DNA from: Acidobacteriota bacterium
GTDB taxonomy: Bacteria > Acidobacteriota > Terriglobia > Versatilivoradales > Versatilivoraceae
Reading direction: 5' to 3'
Assembly (NCBI GenBank): GCA_028875135.1
Contig: JAPPFQ010000735.1
Span: 1-9,436, forward strand
DNA: 9,436 nucleotides
Numbering within the stretch: the first letter of the stretch is position 1; each line of letters begins with the position of its first letter. The position numbers were made by a program, and so were the translations under genes. Of the stretch, positions 1 through 9,254 are shown one piece after another. The notes beneath the pieces are model-generated. The model searched no databases. It was not told the origin of the DNA and was given only the letters and a program-made list of their open reading frames with translations.

Positions 1-1
1 G

Positions 2-106
2 GTGAAGACTGATCTGGCCGGGGTGAAGACTGATCTGGCCGGGGTGAAGACTGATATGGCCGGGGTGAAGGTCGACGTCACCGGGGTAAAGACCGATATG
101 GCCGGG
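2..106 (+). repeat. 21-bp tandem repeat (minisatellite) inside a coding frame
   Basis: Five head-to-tail 21-bp units begin at 2, 23, 44, 65 and 86. Units 1 and 2 are identical, unit 3 differs by one base, and units 4 and 5 are more diverged; 107-127 is a degenerate sixth unit. Unit length is a multiple of three, so gain or loss of a copy keeps the reading frame. The array may extend left of the window. Confidence 0.9.
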
Positions 107-160
107 GCGAAGAACGACCTGAAATGGATCAGGAATCAACTGGGCGGCCCGGCAGGGTGA
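2..160 (+). CDS. Heptad-repeat (coiled-coil-like) protein, C-terminal fragment
   Basis: An open frame runs in from the left edge and stops at TGA 158-160; the start lies outside the window. The visible 52 residues are five near-identical heptads of the form V-K-T-D-L/M-A-G, a sixth degenerate heptad (AKNDLKW), and a short tail (IRNQLGGPAG). Hydrophobic residues at heptad positions 1 and 5 give the 4-3 spacing of an amphipathic helix or coiled coil. The Gly at position 7 and the exact repetition make it look like a low-complexity spacer or stalk. Similar VKTDLAG-type tails occur on small bacterial proteins of unknown function, so no function can be given. The gene is convergent with the DUF1501 gene. 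The frame is supported because the heptad period is kept through base changes (CTG/ATG, GTG/GTA) without a stop. Confidence 0.7.
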   Translation: MKTDLAGVKTDLAGVKTDMAGVKVDVTGVKTDMAGAKNDLKWIRNQLGGPAG

Positions 161-183
161 GGAACGGCCAAGGAATTTCGATC

Positions 184-235
184 TTCAACGAAGAAATCCG
201 CGAAGAGCCACCAGGAACCACGAAGTTACACGAAG
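184..235. repeat. 10-bp phased CACGAAG repeat array, copy A
   Basis: Five diverged 10-bp units of consensus NNCCACGAAG lie at 184-193, 196-205, 206-215, 216-225 and 226-235, with a 2-bp slip after the first. The array sits between the convergent stop codons of the heptad-repeat gene (160) and the DUF1501 gene (246). A related array occurs at 4451-4490. Degenerate CCACGAAG-type intergenic repeats are, to my knowledge, common in environmental bacterial genomes; their function is unknown. Confidence 0.7.
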
Positions 236-245
236 CAAAACTCCC

Positions 246-1724
246 TCAAATAATCTGGCCAATAGGTTCGGCCCCTTCGACGCCTACCAGTTTCTGATCC
301 AGGCCGCTGTAGAAATAGGTGAGGCGGTCCGGGTCCATGCCCATCTGGTGCAGGATGGTCGCGTGCAGGCGCCTGACGTGGAAGGGATCTTCGACGGCGG
401 CGCTGCCCAGCTCGTCTGTCCGGCCCACGCTCACGCCGCCCTTGATGCCGCCGCCGGCCATCCACATGGTAAAGCCGTAGGCGTTGTGGTCGCGGCCGGT
501 GCCCTTTTCGTATTCGGCGGTGGGCTGGCGGCCGAACTCGCCGCCCCAGACCACCAGGGTTTCCTCCAGCAGTCCCCGCTGCTTCAGGTCCTTCAGCAGG
601 CCGGCGATAGGCTTGTCGGTTTCCAGCGCATGCAGGTCGTGGTTGGACTTGAGGTCTCCGTGGGCGTCCCAGTTGGCGTCCCCGTGGTTGCCCCCCGAGT
701 AGATCTGAACGAATCGGACTCCCCGCTCCACCAGCCTCCTGGCCAGCAGGCACTGCCTCCCGAACACTTCCGTCTCCTTGCGGTCCATCCCGTAGAGGGC
801 CAGCGTCCGCGGGCTCTCCCGTGAGAGGTCGACCGCTTCCGGCGCGTGGCGCTGCATCCTGAAGGCCAGCTCGTAGCTGGCGATTCGCGCCGCCAGGTCG
901 GAGTTGTCCCCGCGTTCCCGGTAGTGCTCCCGGTTGTAGGCGCCCAGGCTGTCGAGCATGTCGCGCTGCATTTCGGGGTTGACGCCCTCCGGAGGCGCCA
1001 GGTCCAGAATGGGCTTGCCGCGCGAACGCACGACCGTGGCCTGGTAGGTGGCCGGCATGTAGCCGCTGCTCCAGTTCTTGGCCCCGCTGATGGGGCCGCC
1101 CCGTGGATCCAGCATGACCACGAAGCCCGGCAGATTCCGGTTGAGCGTGCCCAGGCCGTAGTTGATCCAGGAGCCCAGACAGGGGCTGCCGCTGAGGATT
1201 CGCCCCGAGTTCATCATCAGCATGGCCGACCCGTGGATGGGCGAGTCAGCCGTCATGGAGTGGAGGAAGGCGATGTCGTCCACGCAGGAGCCCAGGTGGG
1301 GGAACAGGTCCGAGACCCACTTGCCGCACTTTCCGTACTGCTTGAAGTTCCAGCGGGGTTCCACGATTCGGCCGCTCTGCCTGTGGCCGGCGCGGCCGAA
1401 GGTCTTGACCTGGACCGTCTTGTTATCCAATCCCTTCATGGAGGGCTTGTAGTCGAAGGTGTCGATCTGGCTGGGTCCGCCGTACATGAAGAGAAAAATG
1501 ACCGACCTGGCCCGGGCCGGGACATGGGAAGGCCGGGACCGCAACGGATTGCGGAAGGCGGTGAGGCCGTCGGCCGCCAGCGTCTGCCGCTGCAGGAACC
1601 CGTCCTCCCCCAGGGCGGCCGCCAGGGCGACCCCGGTGAATCCGCCTCCGGCCTGCCACAGAAACTCGCGCCGGGTACGGCCGCAGAAGTCACCTCCCCG
1701 CTTGCGGATTTTCCTGGTCTCCAT
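246..1724 (-). CDS. DUF1501 family protein, Tat-exported
   Basis: A 492-residue protein of the DUF1501 family, which has an alkaline-phosphatase/sulfatase-like fold; the biochemical role is not established. The N-terminus has a twin-arginine signal (T-R-R-E-F-L, residues 17-22) followed by an Ala/Gly-rich hydrophobic stretch, so export of the folded protein is expected. Family hallmarks are FLFMYGGPSQIDTFD (77-91), HGSAMLMMNSGR (164-175), GGEFGRQP (394-401) and GRDHN (410-414). It lies directly downstream of the PSD1 gene, its usual partner in planctomycete-type genomes, and is probably co-transcribed with it. I chose the ATG at 1724 because a perfect AGGAGG lies 5 nt upstream. An in-frame ATG at 1772 overlaps the PSD1 stop (TGATG) but has no ribosome binding site and would put 16 extra residues ahead of the Tat signal. 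Length and motifs look complete. Family call is firm; substrate unknown. Confidence 0.93.
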   Translation of the reverse strand: METRKIRKRGGDFCGRTRREFLWQAGGGFTGVALAAALGEDGFLQRQTLAADGLTAFRNPLRSRPSHVPARARSVIFLFMYGGPSQIDTFDYKPSMKGLDNKTVQVKTFGRAGHRQSGRIVEPRWNFKQYGKCGKWVSDLFPHLGSCVDDIAFLHSMTADSPIHGSAMLMMNSGRILSGSPCLGSWINYGLGTLNRNLPGFVVMLDPRGGPISGAKNWSSGYMPATYQATVVRSRGKPILDLAPPEGVNPEMQRDMLDSLGAYNREHYRERGDNSDLAARIASYELAFRMQRHAPEAVDLSRESPRTLALYGMDRKETEVFGRQCLLARRLVERGVRFVQIYSGGNHGDANWDAHGDLKSNHDLHALETDKPIAGLLKDLKQRGLLEETLVVWGGEFGRQPTAEYEKGTGRDHNAYGFTMWMAGGGIKGGVSVGRTDELGSAAVEDPFHVRRLHATILHQMGMDPDRLTYFYSGLDQKLVGVEGAEPIGQII

Positions 1725-1735
1725 GACGACCTCCT
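1725..1735 (-). promoter_or_regulatory. Ribosome binding site deciding the DUF1501 start
   Basis: On the minus strand AGGAGG (1735-1730) is followed by a 5-nt spacer and ATG at 1724. This is the strongest Shine-Dalgarno-like site in the window and favours 1724 over the upstream ATG at 1772. Confidence 0.75.
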
Positions 1736-1771
1736 CAGCCCACGCGTCTTGTTTGGCTACCGAATGCCTCA

Positions 1772-4339
<2,568 letters not shown>

Positions 4340-4612
4340 CGAATTTCCGCTGTATCTTCGGTAGGGATCCTGGGATAGGATACACCCCTCTACCGCAAAA
4401 GGAAACCGCGGGGCGGAGCCGGCCGGGGCCGGCGGCATTGCTCAAGAGGGATCCACGAAGGGCCACGAAGAACGACGAAGGGCCACCAAGCGTGACGGCT
4501 CTGCTGCATCGGCACGGGTGCGGCACGGCAAGCCGGCGCCTGCCCCTCGATGAGCAAGAATGTTGGGAGGAGGGTCCACCCGGGAGCGCGATCCACCCCA
4601 GCGGGAATGGCC
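4340..4612. other. Divergent intergenic region between PSD1 and serine hydrolase genes
   Basis: This 273-bp region must carry start signals for both transcription directions. It contains the CACGAAG array and a GC-rich palindrome (GCCGGCC-GG-GGCCGGC, 4418-4433). No convincing sigma70 promoter is visible. The best minus-strand match, TTTCCT-17-TATCCT (about 4378-4406), agrees poorly with consensus and is not called. The hydrolase frame is open from ATG 4550, but that start lacks a ribosome binding site. Confidence 0.5.
4451..4490. repeat. 10-bp phased CACGAAG repeat array, copy B
   Basis: Four contiguous 10-bp units (4451, 4461, 4471, 4481) share the consensus NNCCACGAAG, with one or two changes in units 3 and 4. 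The first unit differs by one base from unit 196-205 of copy A. The array is upstream of both divergent transcription units, and its period is about one helical turn. Confidence 0.8.
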
Positions 4613-5878
4613 ATGAACACCCGACGGCGACCCACTCACACCAGGCGGCAAGTGTTGACCGCCGGCGCCCTGGGACTGGCTGGCATGAGCCGGGATTCTC
4701 TCTCGAGCGGCCGCTCCGCCCCGGACGGCGCTTCCGGCCCCAGCAGTCAACCCGAATCCCGCTCCGTCGCCTTTCCCGTGCTCCAGCCCGGAGAAGCGGC
4801 AGCGGTAGGGATGTCGGAAGCGCGCCTGGGCCGGATCGCCGCCCGCCTGCGGCAAGAGACCTCCCGGGGCGGGGTGGGCTCGGCCTCCATCCTGGTGGCC
4901 CGCCATGGCAAGGTGGTTCTCCACCGGGGATTCGGAAGGTTGAGCCCGGGTTCCCGGGCGCCGGCCACCCGGCCGGACACCATCTACATTGTGGCCTCCA
5001 TCAGCAAGCCGGTGAGCGTCTGCGGGCTGATGCTGCTGGTGGACGAGGGCCGAGTGGCCCCCCCCGACCGGGTGCAGCGCTACCTGCCCGAGTTTCAAGG
5101 CAGGCTCAAGGAGAGGGTCCTGGTCGGCCACCTGCTCTCCCACACCTCCGGCCTGCCCGACATGGTGCCGGAAAATACTCAACTGCGCCGGGCCCATGCG
5201 CCGCTGAGCCAATTCGTGGCGGCGGCGCTGCGCACCCCGCTGCTGTTCGAGCCCGGCACCCGGTTCTCCTACCAGAGCATGGGGACCCTGCTGGCCGCCG
5301 AGATCGCCGAGCGGGTCTCGGGCATGCCCTTGAGAGACCTGCTGCGGTCCAGGATCTTCCAGCCGCTGGGCATGCGGCGCACCATGCTGGGCCTGGAGGG
5401 CCTGAAGGTCGAAGAGACGGCCATCTTCCAGCAAGACCGGGACACCGAAGATACCAGGCGCTGGGGACCCAACTCCCCCTACTGGCGAGCCATGGGCCAC
5501 CCATGGGGCGGTCTCCACTCAACCACCGGCGACCTGGCGGCCCTGTTGCAGACCGTTCTGAACGGCGGACGCTACGGAGAGGCGCGGATCTTCTCGCCGG
5601 CCACGACCAAGGCCATGACCCGTGATCAGAACGGCGACCTGGGAGCTCCCTGGGGATACGGATGGGCCCTGCGGGACTCCCCGGTGTGGAACTACTTCGG
5701 AGACCTGGGAACCGCCGGCACCTTCGGGCACGTGGGCATCACCGGCACCGTGGCCTGGGCAGACCCGGGGCGCCATCTGATCTGCGTCCTGCTGAGCACC
5801 CGCACGGCCGCCCACCAGGACGGCTTCCTGCTCAAGAGCGTCTCCAACATGGTGCAGGCAGCGGTTGTCGAAAGATGA
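4613..5878 (+). CDS. Serine hydrolase, beta-lactamase/esterase (class C-like) family
   Basis: A 421-residue protein of the beta-lactamase-related serine hydrolase family (Pfam Beta-lactamase, COG1680), which includes esterases, D-aminopeptidases and PBP-like enzymes. Catalytic signatures (numbered from the 4613 start): SISK with nucleophile S129 and K132; a Y-x-S motif (Y220-Q-S222) where Y-x-N is usual; the conserved HTSGLPD (177-183); WGGLHSTTGDLA (298-309); and HVG (373-375) in place of the KTG box. The N-terminus has a Tat-like signal (T-R-R-Q-V-L), followed by a Ser/Gly/Pro-rich stretch, so export is likely. The start at 4613 is chosen because GGGA lies 6 nt upstream; ATG 4550 and ATG 4607 are poorer. 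It is the first gene of a tight three-gene unit and its stop overlaps the next start. Resistance to beta-lactams is not implied; an esterase or lactonase role is equally possible. Confidence 0.9.
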   Translation: MNTRRRPTHTRRQVLTAGALGLAGMSRDSLSSGRSAPDGASGPSSQPESRSVAFPVLQPGEAAAVGMSEARLGRIAARLRQETSRGGVGSASILVARHGKVVLHRGFGRLSPGSRAPATRPDTIYIVASISKPVSVCGLMLLVDEGRVAPPDRVQRYLPEFQGRLKERVLVGHLLSHTSGLPDMVPENTQLRRAHAPLSQFVAAALRTPLLFEPGTRFSYQSMGTLLAAEIAERVSGMPLRDLLRSRIFQPLGMRRTMLGLEGLKVEETAIFQQDRDTEDTRRWGPNSPYWRAMGHPWGGLHSTTGDLAALLQTVLNGGRYGEARIFSPATTKAMTRDQNGDLGAPWGYGWALRDSPVWNYFGDLGTAGTFGHVGITGTVAWADPGRHLICVLLSTRTAAHQDGFLLKSVSNMVQAAVVER

Positions 5879-7113
5879 ACACCATGGACCGGAGGGACTT
5901 TCTCAAGCTGGCCGGGACGGCGGTTGCTGCCGCGGCGGCGCCCTGGCCGCTGCCGGCCGTGGCCTCGGCGCCCAGGAAGATCGCCGCCCTGGCCACCACC
6001 TACCACGTCCGCTCCCACGCCGACAACTTCATCACCCGCTTCCTGGAAGGCTACTGGATCAACGACCGCTACTACCCCCCTCCCTGCCGGGTGGCCTCGC
6101 TCTACGTGGAGCAGGAGCACCCCGCCGACATCAGCGACCGCCTGGCCCGAAGCTGGGGGGTGGCCCGCTACCCGACCATCCGGGAGGCGCTCACCCTGGG
6201 CGGAGACACCCTGGCGGTGGACGGCGTCCTGCTCATCGCCGAGCACGGCGACTACCCCACCAACGTCAAGAACCAGAAGCTCTATCCCCGCTACCAATAC
6301 ATGGAGGAGATCGTCAAGGTCTTCCGCCATTCGGGCCGTGCCGTGCCGGTCTTCAACGACAAGCAGCTCTCCTACGACTGGGACCAGTCCAGGCAGATGG
6401 TCGACTGGTCCCGGGAGCTGGGATTCCCGTTTATGGCGGGCTCCTCGGTGTCGGTGACCTTCCGCCGTCCCGAGTTGGACTTTCCGCTGGAAACCCCATT
6501 GGAGGAGGCCATGGCCGTGGGTGGAGGCTGGGTGGCCGACGGTGGGCTGTTCCACCTGCTGGAAACCCTGCAGTGCTTTGCCGAGCGCCGCAAGGGCGGA
6601 GAGACCGGGGTGAAGGCGGTGCAGTTGCTGGCCGACGACGCCGTGTGGAAGGCGGCCGACGAAGGACGGTTCAGCCGTAACCTGCTGGAAGCCGCCCTCT
6701 CCCGCGGAGCCAGGGTGATGCCGGGCTCGGTGGAGGCGACGGCCCGGCAGCCGGTGGCCTGCCTGGTCGAATACAGCGACGGGTTTCGCGGCAGCGCGCT
6801 GGCCCTGGGCGGCAAGGCGTCCGAGTACCTGGCCGCGGTCCGGATCGAGGGCCAGCCGGCGCCCCGGTCCACCCTCTGCTACATCCCCATCGAGAACTCC
6901 AACAACTTCAGTCCGCTGGTGGATTCCATCGGGCGCATGTTCACCCGGGGCACCCTGGACTACCCGGTGGAGCGCACCCTGCTCACCAGCGGGGCCTTAT
7001 CCTTACTGATGGAGTCCTGGCACCGCGGCCAGGACCGCGTCGAGACGCCCATGCTGAACATCGCCTACCGCGCGCCCGAAGCCTCCTACTATGCCCGCGG
7101 CCGGGGGTCCTGA
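5875..7113 (+). CDS. Tat-exported conserved protein of unknown function
   Basis: A 412-residue protein beginning with a near-ideal Tat signal, D-R-R-D-F-L-K-L-A-G (residues 5-14), followed by an Ala-rich hydrophobic core ending near AVASA. I recognise the pattern of a conserved exported family of planctomycete and acidobacterial type without an assigned function. Its recurring features are the SHADNFITRFLEGY segment (47-60), REALTLGGDTLAVDGVLLI (103-121), EHGDYPTN (123-130), VPVFNDKQLSYDW (157-169), FMAGSS (186-191) and GGETGVKAVQLL (241-252). The C-terminal RVETPMLNIAYR (388-399) faintly recalls oxidoreductase tails, but no Rossmann glycine motif is visible. The ATG at 5875 overlaps the hydrolase stop by 4 bp (ATGA), implying translational coupling; a second ATG at 5884 also precedes the Tat motif. 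The frame is open further upstream only as a shadow of the hydrolase gene. Confidence 0.85.
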   Translation: MNTMDRRDFLKLAGTAVAAAAAPWPLPAVASAPRKIAALATTYHVRSHADNFITRFLEGYWINDRYYPPPCRVASLYVEQEHPADISDRLARSWGVARYPTIREALTLGGDTLAVDGVLLIAEHGDYPTNVKNQKLYPRYQYMEEIVKVFRHSGRAVPVFNDKQLSYDWDQSRQMVDWSRELGFPFMAGSSVSVTFRRPELDFPLETPLEEAMAVGGGWVADGGLFHLLETLQCFAERRKGGETGVKAVQLLADDAVWKAADEGRFSRNLLEAALSRGARVMPGSVEATARQPVACLVEYSDGFRGSALALGGKASEYLAAVRIEGQPAPRSTLCYIPIENSNNFSPLVDSIGRMFTRGTLDYPVERTLLTSGALSLLMESWHRGQDRVETPMLNIAYRAPEASYYARGRGS

Positions 7114-7114
7114 G

Positions 7115-8056
7115 ATGAGAGCCCCCGGAATCTACGCCAACCACACCCGGCTGTTCGAGCTGGTGGAGCGCCGCGCCCCCATCGTCAAGGTGGCGGGCGG
7201 TTTCGGGCGGTTGACCGGACCTCTCTTCAGCCGCATCGGCTACCTGCTGTTCAGCGATTCCCGGGGCGGCAGGATCCGCCGGTGGACCAATCCTCCCCCC
7301 TGGGGGGACGAGTCCGTGCGCGGCAAGCTCACCACCGATCGCATCTGCTCCGGTGAGCCCCAGGGGATCACCTTCGACCATCAGGGACGGCTGCTGATGT
7401 GCGAAAGGAACCCAGGCAGGGTGGTTCGCCTGGAAAAGGACGGAATCACCACCGTGCTGGCCGAAACCTACCGCGGCCGGCGCCTGGGCGCGCCCGACGA
7501 CCTGGTCTACAACATCGACGGCAGCATCTTCTTCAGCGCCGCACCCGCTCCCCAGAGCTTCCGGGTCCGCCCCCGGGGAGACCGGCAGGAGGCTGCCGCC
7601 ATGACCCGTCCGGCCGTCTACCGCATCCCCCGCTCGCAGATTCCGGGCCCCATCCGGCTGGAACGGGCCTCCGGGGAATGCGGCCGGCCCACCGGCGTGG
7701 CCCTGGGACCCAGGCAGAACCGGCTCTACGTGGCCGATGCGCGGCAGCGGAACATTCGGTCCCACCCCATTCGGGACGACGGCACTCTGGAGCAAGGACG
7801 GGTTTTCGCCGAGTTCCCCTCGCAGGATCCGGGAATCCCGGGCGGCCTCAAGACCGACGAGCAGGGCCACCTCTATGCCAGCGGCCCGGGCGGCCTGTGG
7901 GTCTTCTCCCCCGACGGCGCCCACCTGGGCACCATCGTCACCCCCGAGCCCCCCACCAACTGCGGTTGGGGCCGAGGTTTCCGGGGACTCTACATCACCA
8001 CCGGGTCGTCTCTCTATTTCGTGGGAACCAGGGTGCCGGGGACCCGCACCTATTGA
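7115..8056 (+). CDS. SMP-30/gluconolactonase-like beta-propeller with substituted metal site
   Basis: A 313-residue protein resembling the SMP-30/gluconolactonase/LRE-like (SGL) six-bladed propellers that hydrolyse sugar lactones. Blade-type repeats are visible: GYLLFSDSRGGRIRRW (42-57), GITFDHQGRLLMCERNPGRVVRLE (84-107), LVYNIDGSIFFS (130-141), GVALGPRQNRLYVADARQRNI (194-214) and GGLKTDEQGHLYAS (243-256). By eye the usual metal and substrate ligands are replaced: the Glu of TEGP is Thr34 (LTGP), the Asn of PND is Asp128, the Asn of PNG is Thr193, and the Asp of PDG is Gly243. It may therefore not be a classical metal-dependent lactonase. No signal peptide is seen, unlike its operon partners. 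The start at 7115 is 1 bp after the previous stop, with a G-run (7103-7107) as ribosome binding site; ATG 7091 lies inside the preceding gene and is less likely. Confidence 0.82.
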   Translation: MRAPGIYANHTRLFELVERRAPIVKVAGGFGRLTGPLFSRIGYLLFSDSRGGRIRRWTNPPPWGDESVRGKLTTDRICSGEPQGITFDHQGRLLMCERNPGRVVRLEKDGITTVLAETYRGRRLGAPDDLVYNIDGSIFFSAAPAPQSFRVRPRGDRQEAAAMTRPAVYRIPRSQIPGPIRLERASGECGRPTGVALGPRQNRLYVADARQRNIRSHPIRDDGTLEQGRVFAEFPSQDPGIPGGLKTDEQGHLYASGPGGLWVFSPDGAHLGTIVTPEPPTNCGWGRGFRGLYITTGSSLYFVGTRVPGTRTY

Positions 8057-8066
8057 GGGACGGGTT

Positions 8067-8888
8067 TCACTTCCAGTAGAGGCGGGAGGCGTTTCCACCC
8101 ATGATGGCCCAGACCTCTTCACCGGAAAGAAAGGGGGCGATGCGCTCCAGCCACTTCAGTGCCCTGAGGTAGCCGGACTTCAGCAGCACGTGGGGAAAAT
8201 CGCTGCCCCAGATCAGCCGGCCGGGACCGAACTGATCGTAGAGAACCCGCAGCAGCTCGGCGCAGTCCTGGTGGGGATAGGGCTGGCGCGAGCAGTAGTA
8301 GGCTCCGGAGACCTTCACCCGGACGTTGGGGAGGTCGGCCAACTGGAGCAGCGGCTGATAGACTGCCGTCCTGGGGCCGGCCCCCACCGGCGGATGGGCC
8401 ATGTGATCGATGACAACCCGCACGTGGGGAAACCGCTGGGCCAGGGCCGCCGCCGCGGGCAGGTGGGCGAACCCCGTCAGCAGGTTCACCACCACCCCCA
8501 GCCGTCCGGCGGCCTTCCACAGTCCGAAGGTGGAGGGATGGCCGAAGACCTCGCCCTCTTCGGGCACCTCGGGGCGCAGCCTCAGTCCCTTGCATCCCCT
8601 CTCGCCGGCCCAGTATTCCAGCCGTTCGGCGGCGTCCGGCTTGCGGGGATCCACCACGCAGACCGCCTTGTAACGGTCGGGTTCGCCCGCGGCGGCGTCG
8701 GCCACGTAGCTGTTGTCCTCCCCCGGATAGAGCGGCTGCACCAGGACCGCACGGTTCACCCCGTACTCATCCATGTACTGGGTGAACAGCTCCAGGGGCA
8801 CGTCGCACTGGGGGCTGACGGTGGTAGCCCCCGGGTCGGGATAGTCAGGGGCCGGCCTCCACACGTGCAGGTGAGCATCCACAATCAT
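8067..8888 (-). CDS. Amidohydrolase 2 family TIM-barrel hydrolase (COG3618-like)
   Basis: A 273-residue cytoplasmic protein of the Amidohydrolase_2 family, in the group that includes lactonases such as 2-pyrone-4,6-dicarboxylate lactonase and L-fuconolactonase. Seen directly: the beta1 metal motif DAHLHVW (H6, H8), GCKGLRLRP (98-106), IDHMAHP (H162, H165), the catalytic-Asp motif WGSDFPH (D230) and the C-terminal IMGGNASRLY (262-271). Length matches the family and all expected active-site elements are present. The ATG at 8888 has GGAGG 6 nt upstream. The gene is convergent with the propeller gene, 10 bp apart. Pairing with a lactonase-like propeller suggests lactone or sugar-acid metabolism, but the substrate cannot be read. 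A decarboxylase of the same superfamily is the main alternative. Confidence 0.9.
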   Translation of the reverse strand: MIVDAHLHVWRPAPDYPDPGATTVSPQCDVPLELFTQYMDEYGVNRAVLVQPLYPGEDNSYVADAAAGEPDRYKAVCVVDPRKPDAAERLEYWAGERGCKGLRLRPEVPEEGEVFGHPSTFGLWKAAGRLGVVVNLLTGFAHLPAAAALAQRFPHVRVVIDHMAHPPVGAGPRTAVYQPLLQLADLPNVRVKVSGAYYCSRQPYPHQDCAELLRVLYDQFGPGRLIWGSDFPHVLLKSGYLRALKWLERIAPFLSGEEVWAIMGGNASRLYWK

Positions 8889-8899
8889 TGCCGGCCTCC
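8889..8899 (-). promoter_or_regulatory. Ribosome binding site of the amidohydrolase gene
   Basis: On the minus strand GGAGG (8899-8895) is followed by a 6-nt spacer and ATG at 8888, confirming that start. Confidence 0.75.
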
Positions 8900-8926
8900 A
8901 GTTCGATTCATCGACTTGGGGTGAAA

Positions 8927-8955
8927 ATTCTATGAAAGATCGGTGACAGAGGCAA
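8927..8955 (-). promoter_or_regulatory. Predicted sigma70-type promoter of the amidohydrolase gene
   Basis: On the minus strand, TTGCCT (8955-8950, 4/6 to TTGACA) and TAGAAT (8932-8927, 5/6 to TATAAT) are separated by exactly 17 bp. Transcription would start near 8920, leaving a leader of roughly 32 nt with the GGAGG site. The -10 lies in a locally AT-richer patch. It is the only good promoter match I see in the window. Confidence 0.5.
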
Positions 8956-9011
8956 TAGGGGCAGGGTCAAAAAACCGCACAAATGCCAGCGCCCGGGAAG
9001 CGAAGCGCTAC

Positions 9012-9046
9012 CGCCGCCTACGCGGCTCAACTCCCCTATGTGACGT
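9012..9046 (+). repeat. 35-bp direct repeat, unit 1
   Basis: Matches 9181-9215 at 31 of 35 positions. It begins with an imperfect hairpin (GCCGC / GCGGC arms around a 4-nt loop) and continues with CTCAACTCCCCTATGTGACGT. Confidence 0.8.
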
Positions 9047-9056
9047 CCGCGTCCCA

Positions 9057-9070
9057 TGGGCTGACGCCCA
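9057..9070. repeat. Short hairpin TGGGC-TGAC-GCCCA
   Basis: A perfect 5-bp stem with a TGAC loop, lying between the first full 35-bp repeat and the partial one. The surrounding CCCATGGGCTGACGCCCACGG wording resembles dispersed intergenic repeats of environmental genomes. Confidence 0.55.
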
Positions 9071-9084
9071 CGGCTACCTGTTGT

Positions 9085-9100
9085 CGCCGCGTTCGCGGCT
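9085..9100 (+). repeat. Partial third copy of the 35-bp repeat (hairpin head only)
   Basis: The 16 bases are identical to 9181-9196 and form GCCGCG-TT-CGCGGC, a perfect 6-bp self-complementary stem. The tail after the hairpin diverges. Confidence 0.75.
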
Positions 9101-9180
9101 GTAAAGGAAGCTGGCTCATGGGGCGTTTTTGCTGATGAGTAACGGGTTTGCGGTTGGGTTTGGTTTGCCGGGGTTGGTGA

Positions 9181-9215
9181 CGCCGCGTTCGCGGCTCAAC
9201 TCCCCTTTGGGACGT
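9181..9215 (+). repeat. 35-bp direct repeat, unit 2
   Basis: Matches 9012-9046 at 31 of 35 positions. Its hairpin head is the perfect version (GCCGCG-TT-CGCGGC), and the tail CTCAACTCCCCT is conserved between the two copies. Confidence 0.8.
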
Positions 9216-9228
9216 TGCCCGATGGCTC

Positions 9229-9250
9229 GCCCCGGGCTCGTGCCCGGGGC
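9229..9250. repeat. Strong 9-bp hairpin with TCGT loop
   Basis: GCCCCGGGC (9229-9237), TCGT loop, GCCCGGGGC (9242-9250) form a perfect stem. No T-run follows on either strand, so it is not called a rho-independent terminator. It has the same layout as the hairpin at 9395-9416. Confidence 0.85.
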
Positions 9251-9254
9251 ATTA

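Noticed and set aside
4378..4406. Sigma70 promoter for PSD1 (TTTCCT-17-TATCCT)
   Set aside because: Only 3/6 and 4/6 matches; too weak to call in GC-rich DNA.
6983..8122. Minus-strand open frame of 379 codons opposite the propeller gene
   Set aside because: Antisense to a gene with blade repeats and spanning two genes; no protein-like motifs.
7737..8924. Plus-strand open frame of 395 codons across the propeller 3' end and amidohydrolase
   Set aside because: It crosses two well-supported genes in non-coding frames.
9012..9215. CRISPR array
   Set aside because: Only two full copies, 134 bp apart with unequal content between them, and no cas gene; REP-like repeats explain it better.
9229..9250. 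Rho-independent terminator
   Set aside because: The stem is strong but no T-run follows on either strand, and no gene ends nearby.
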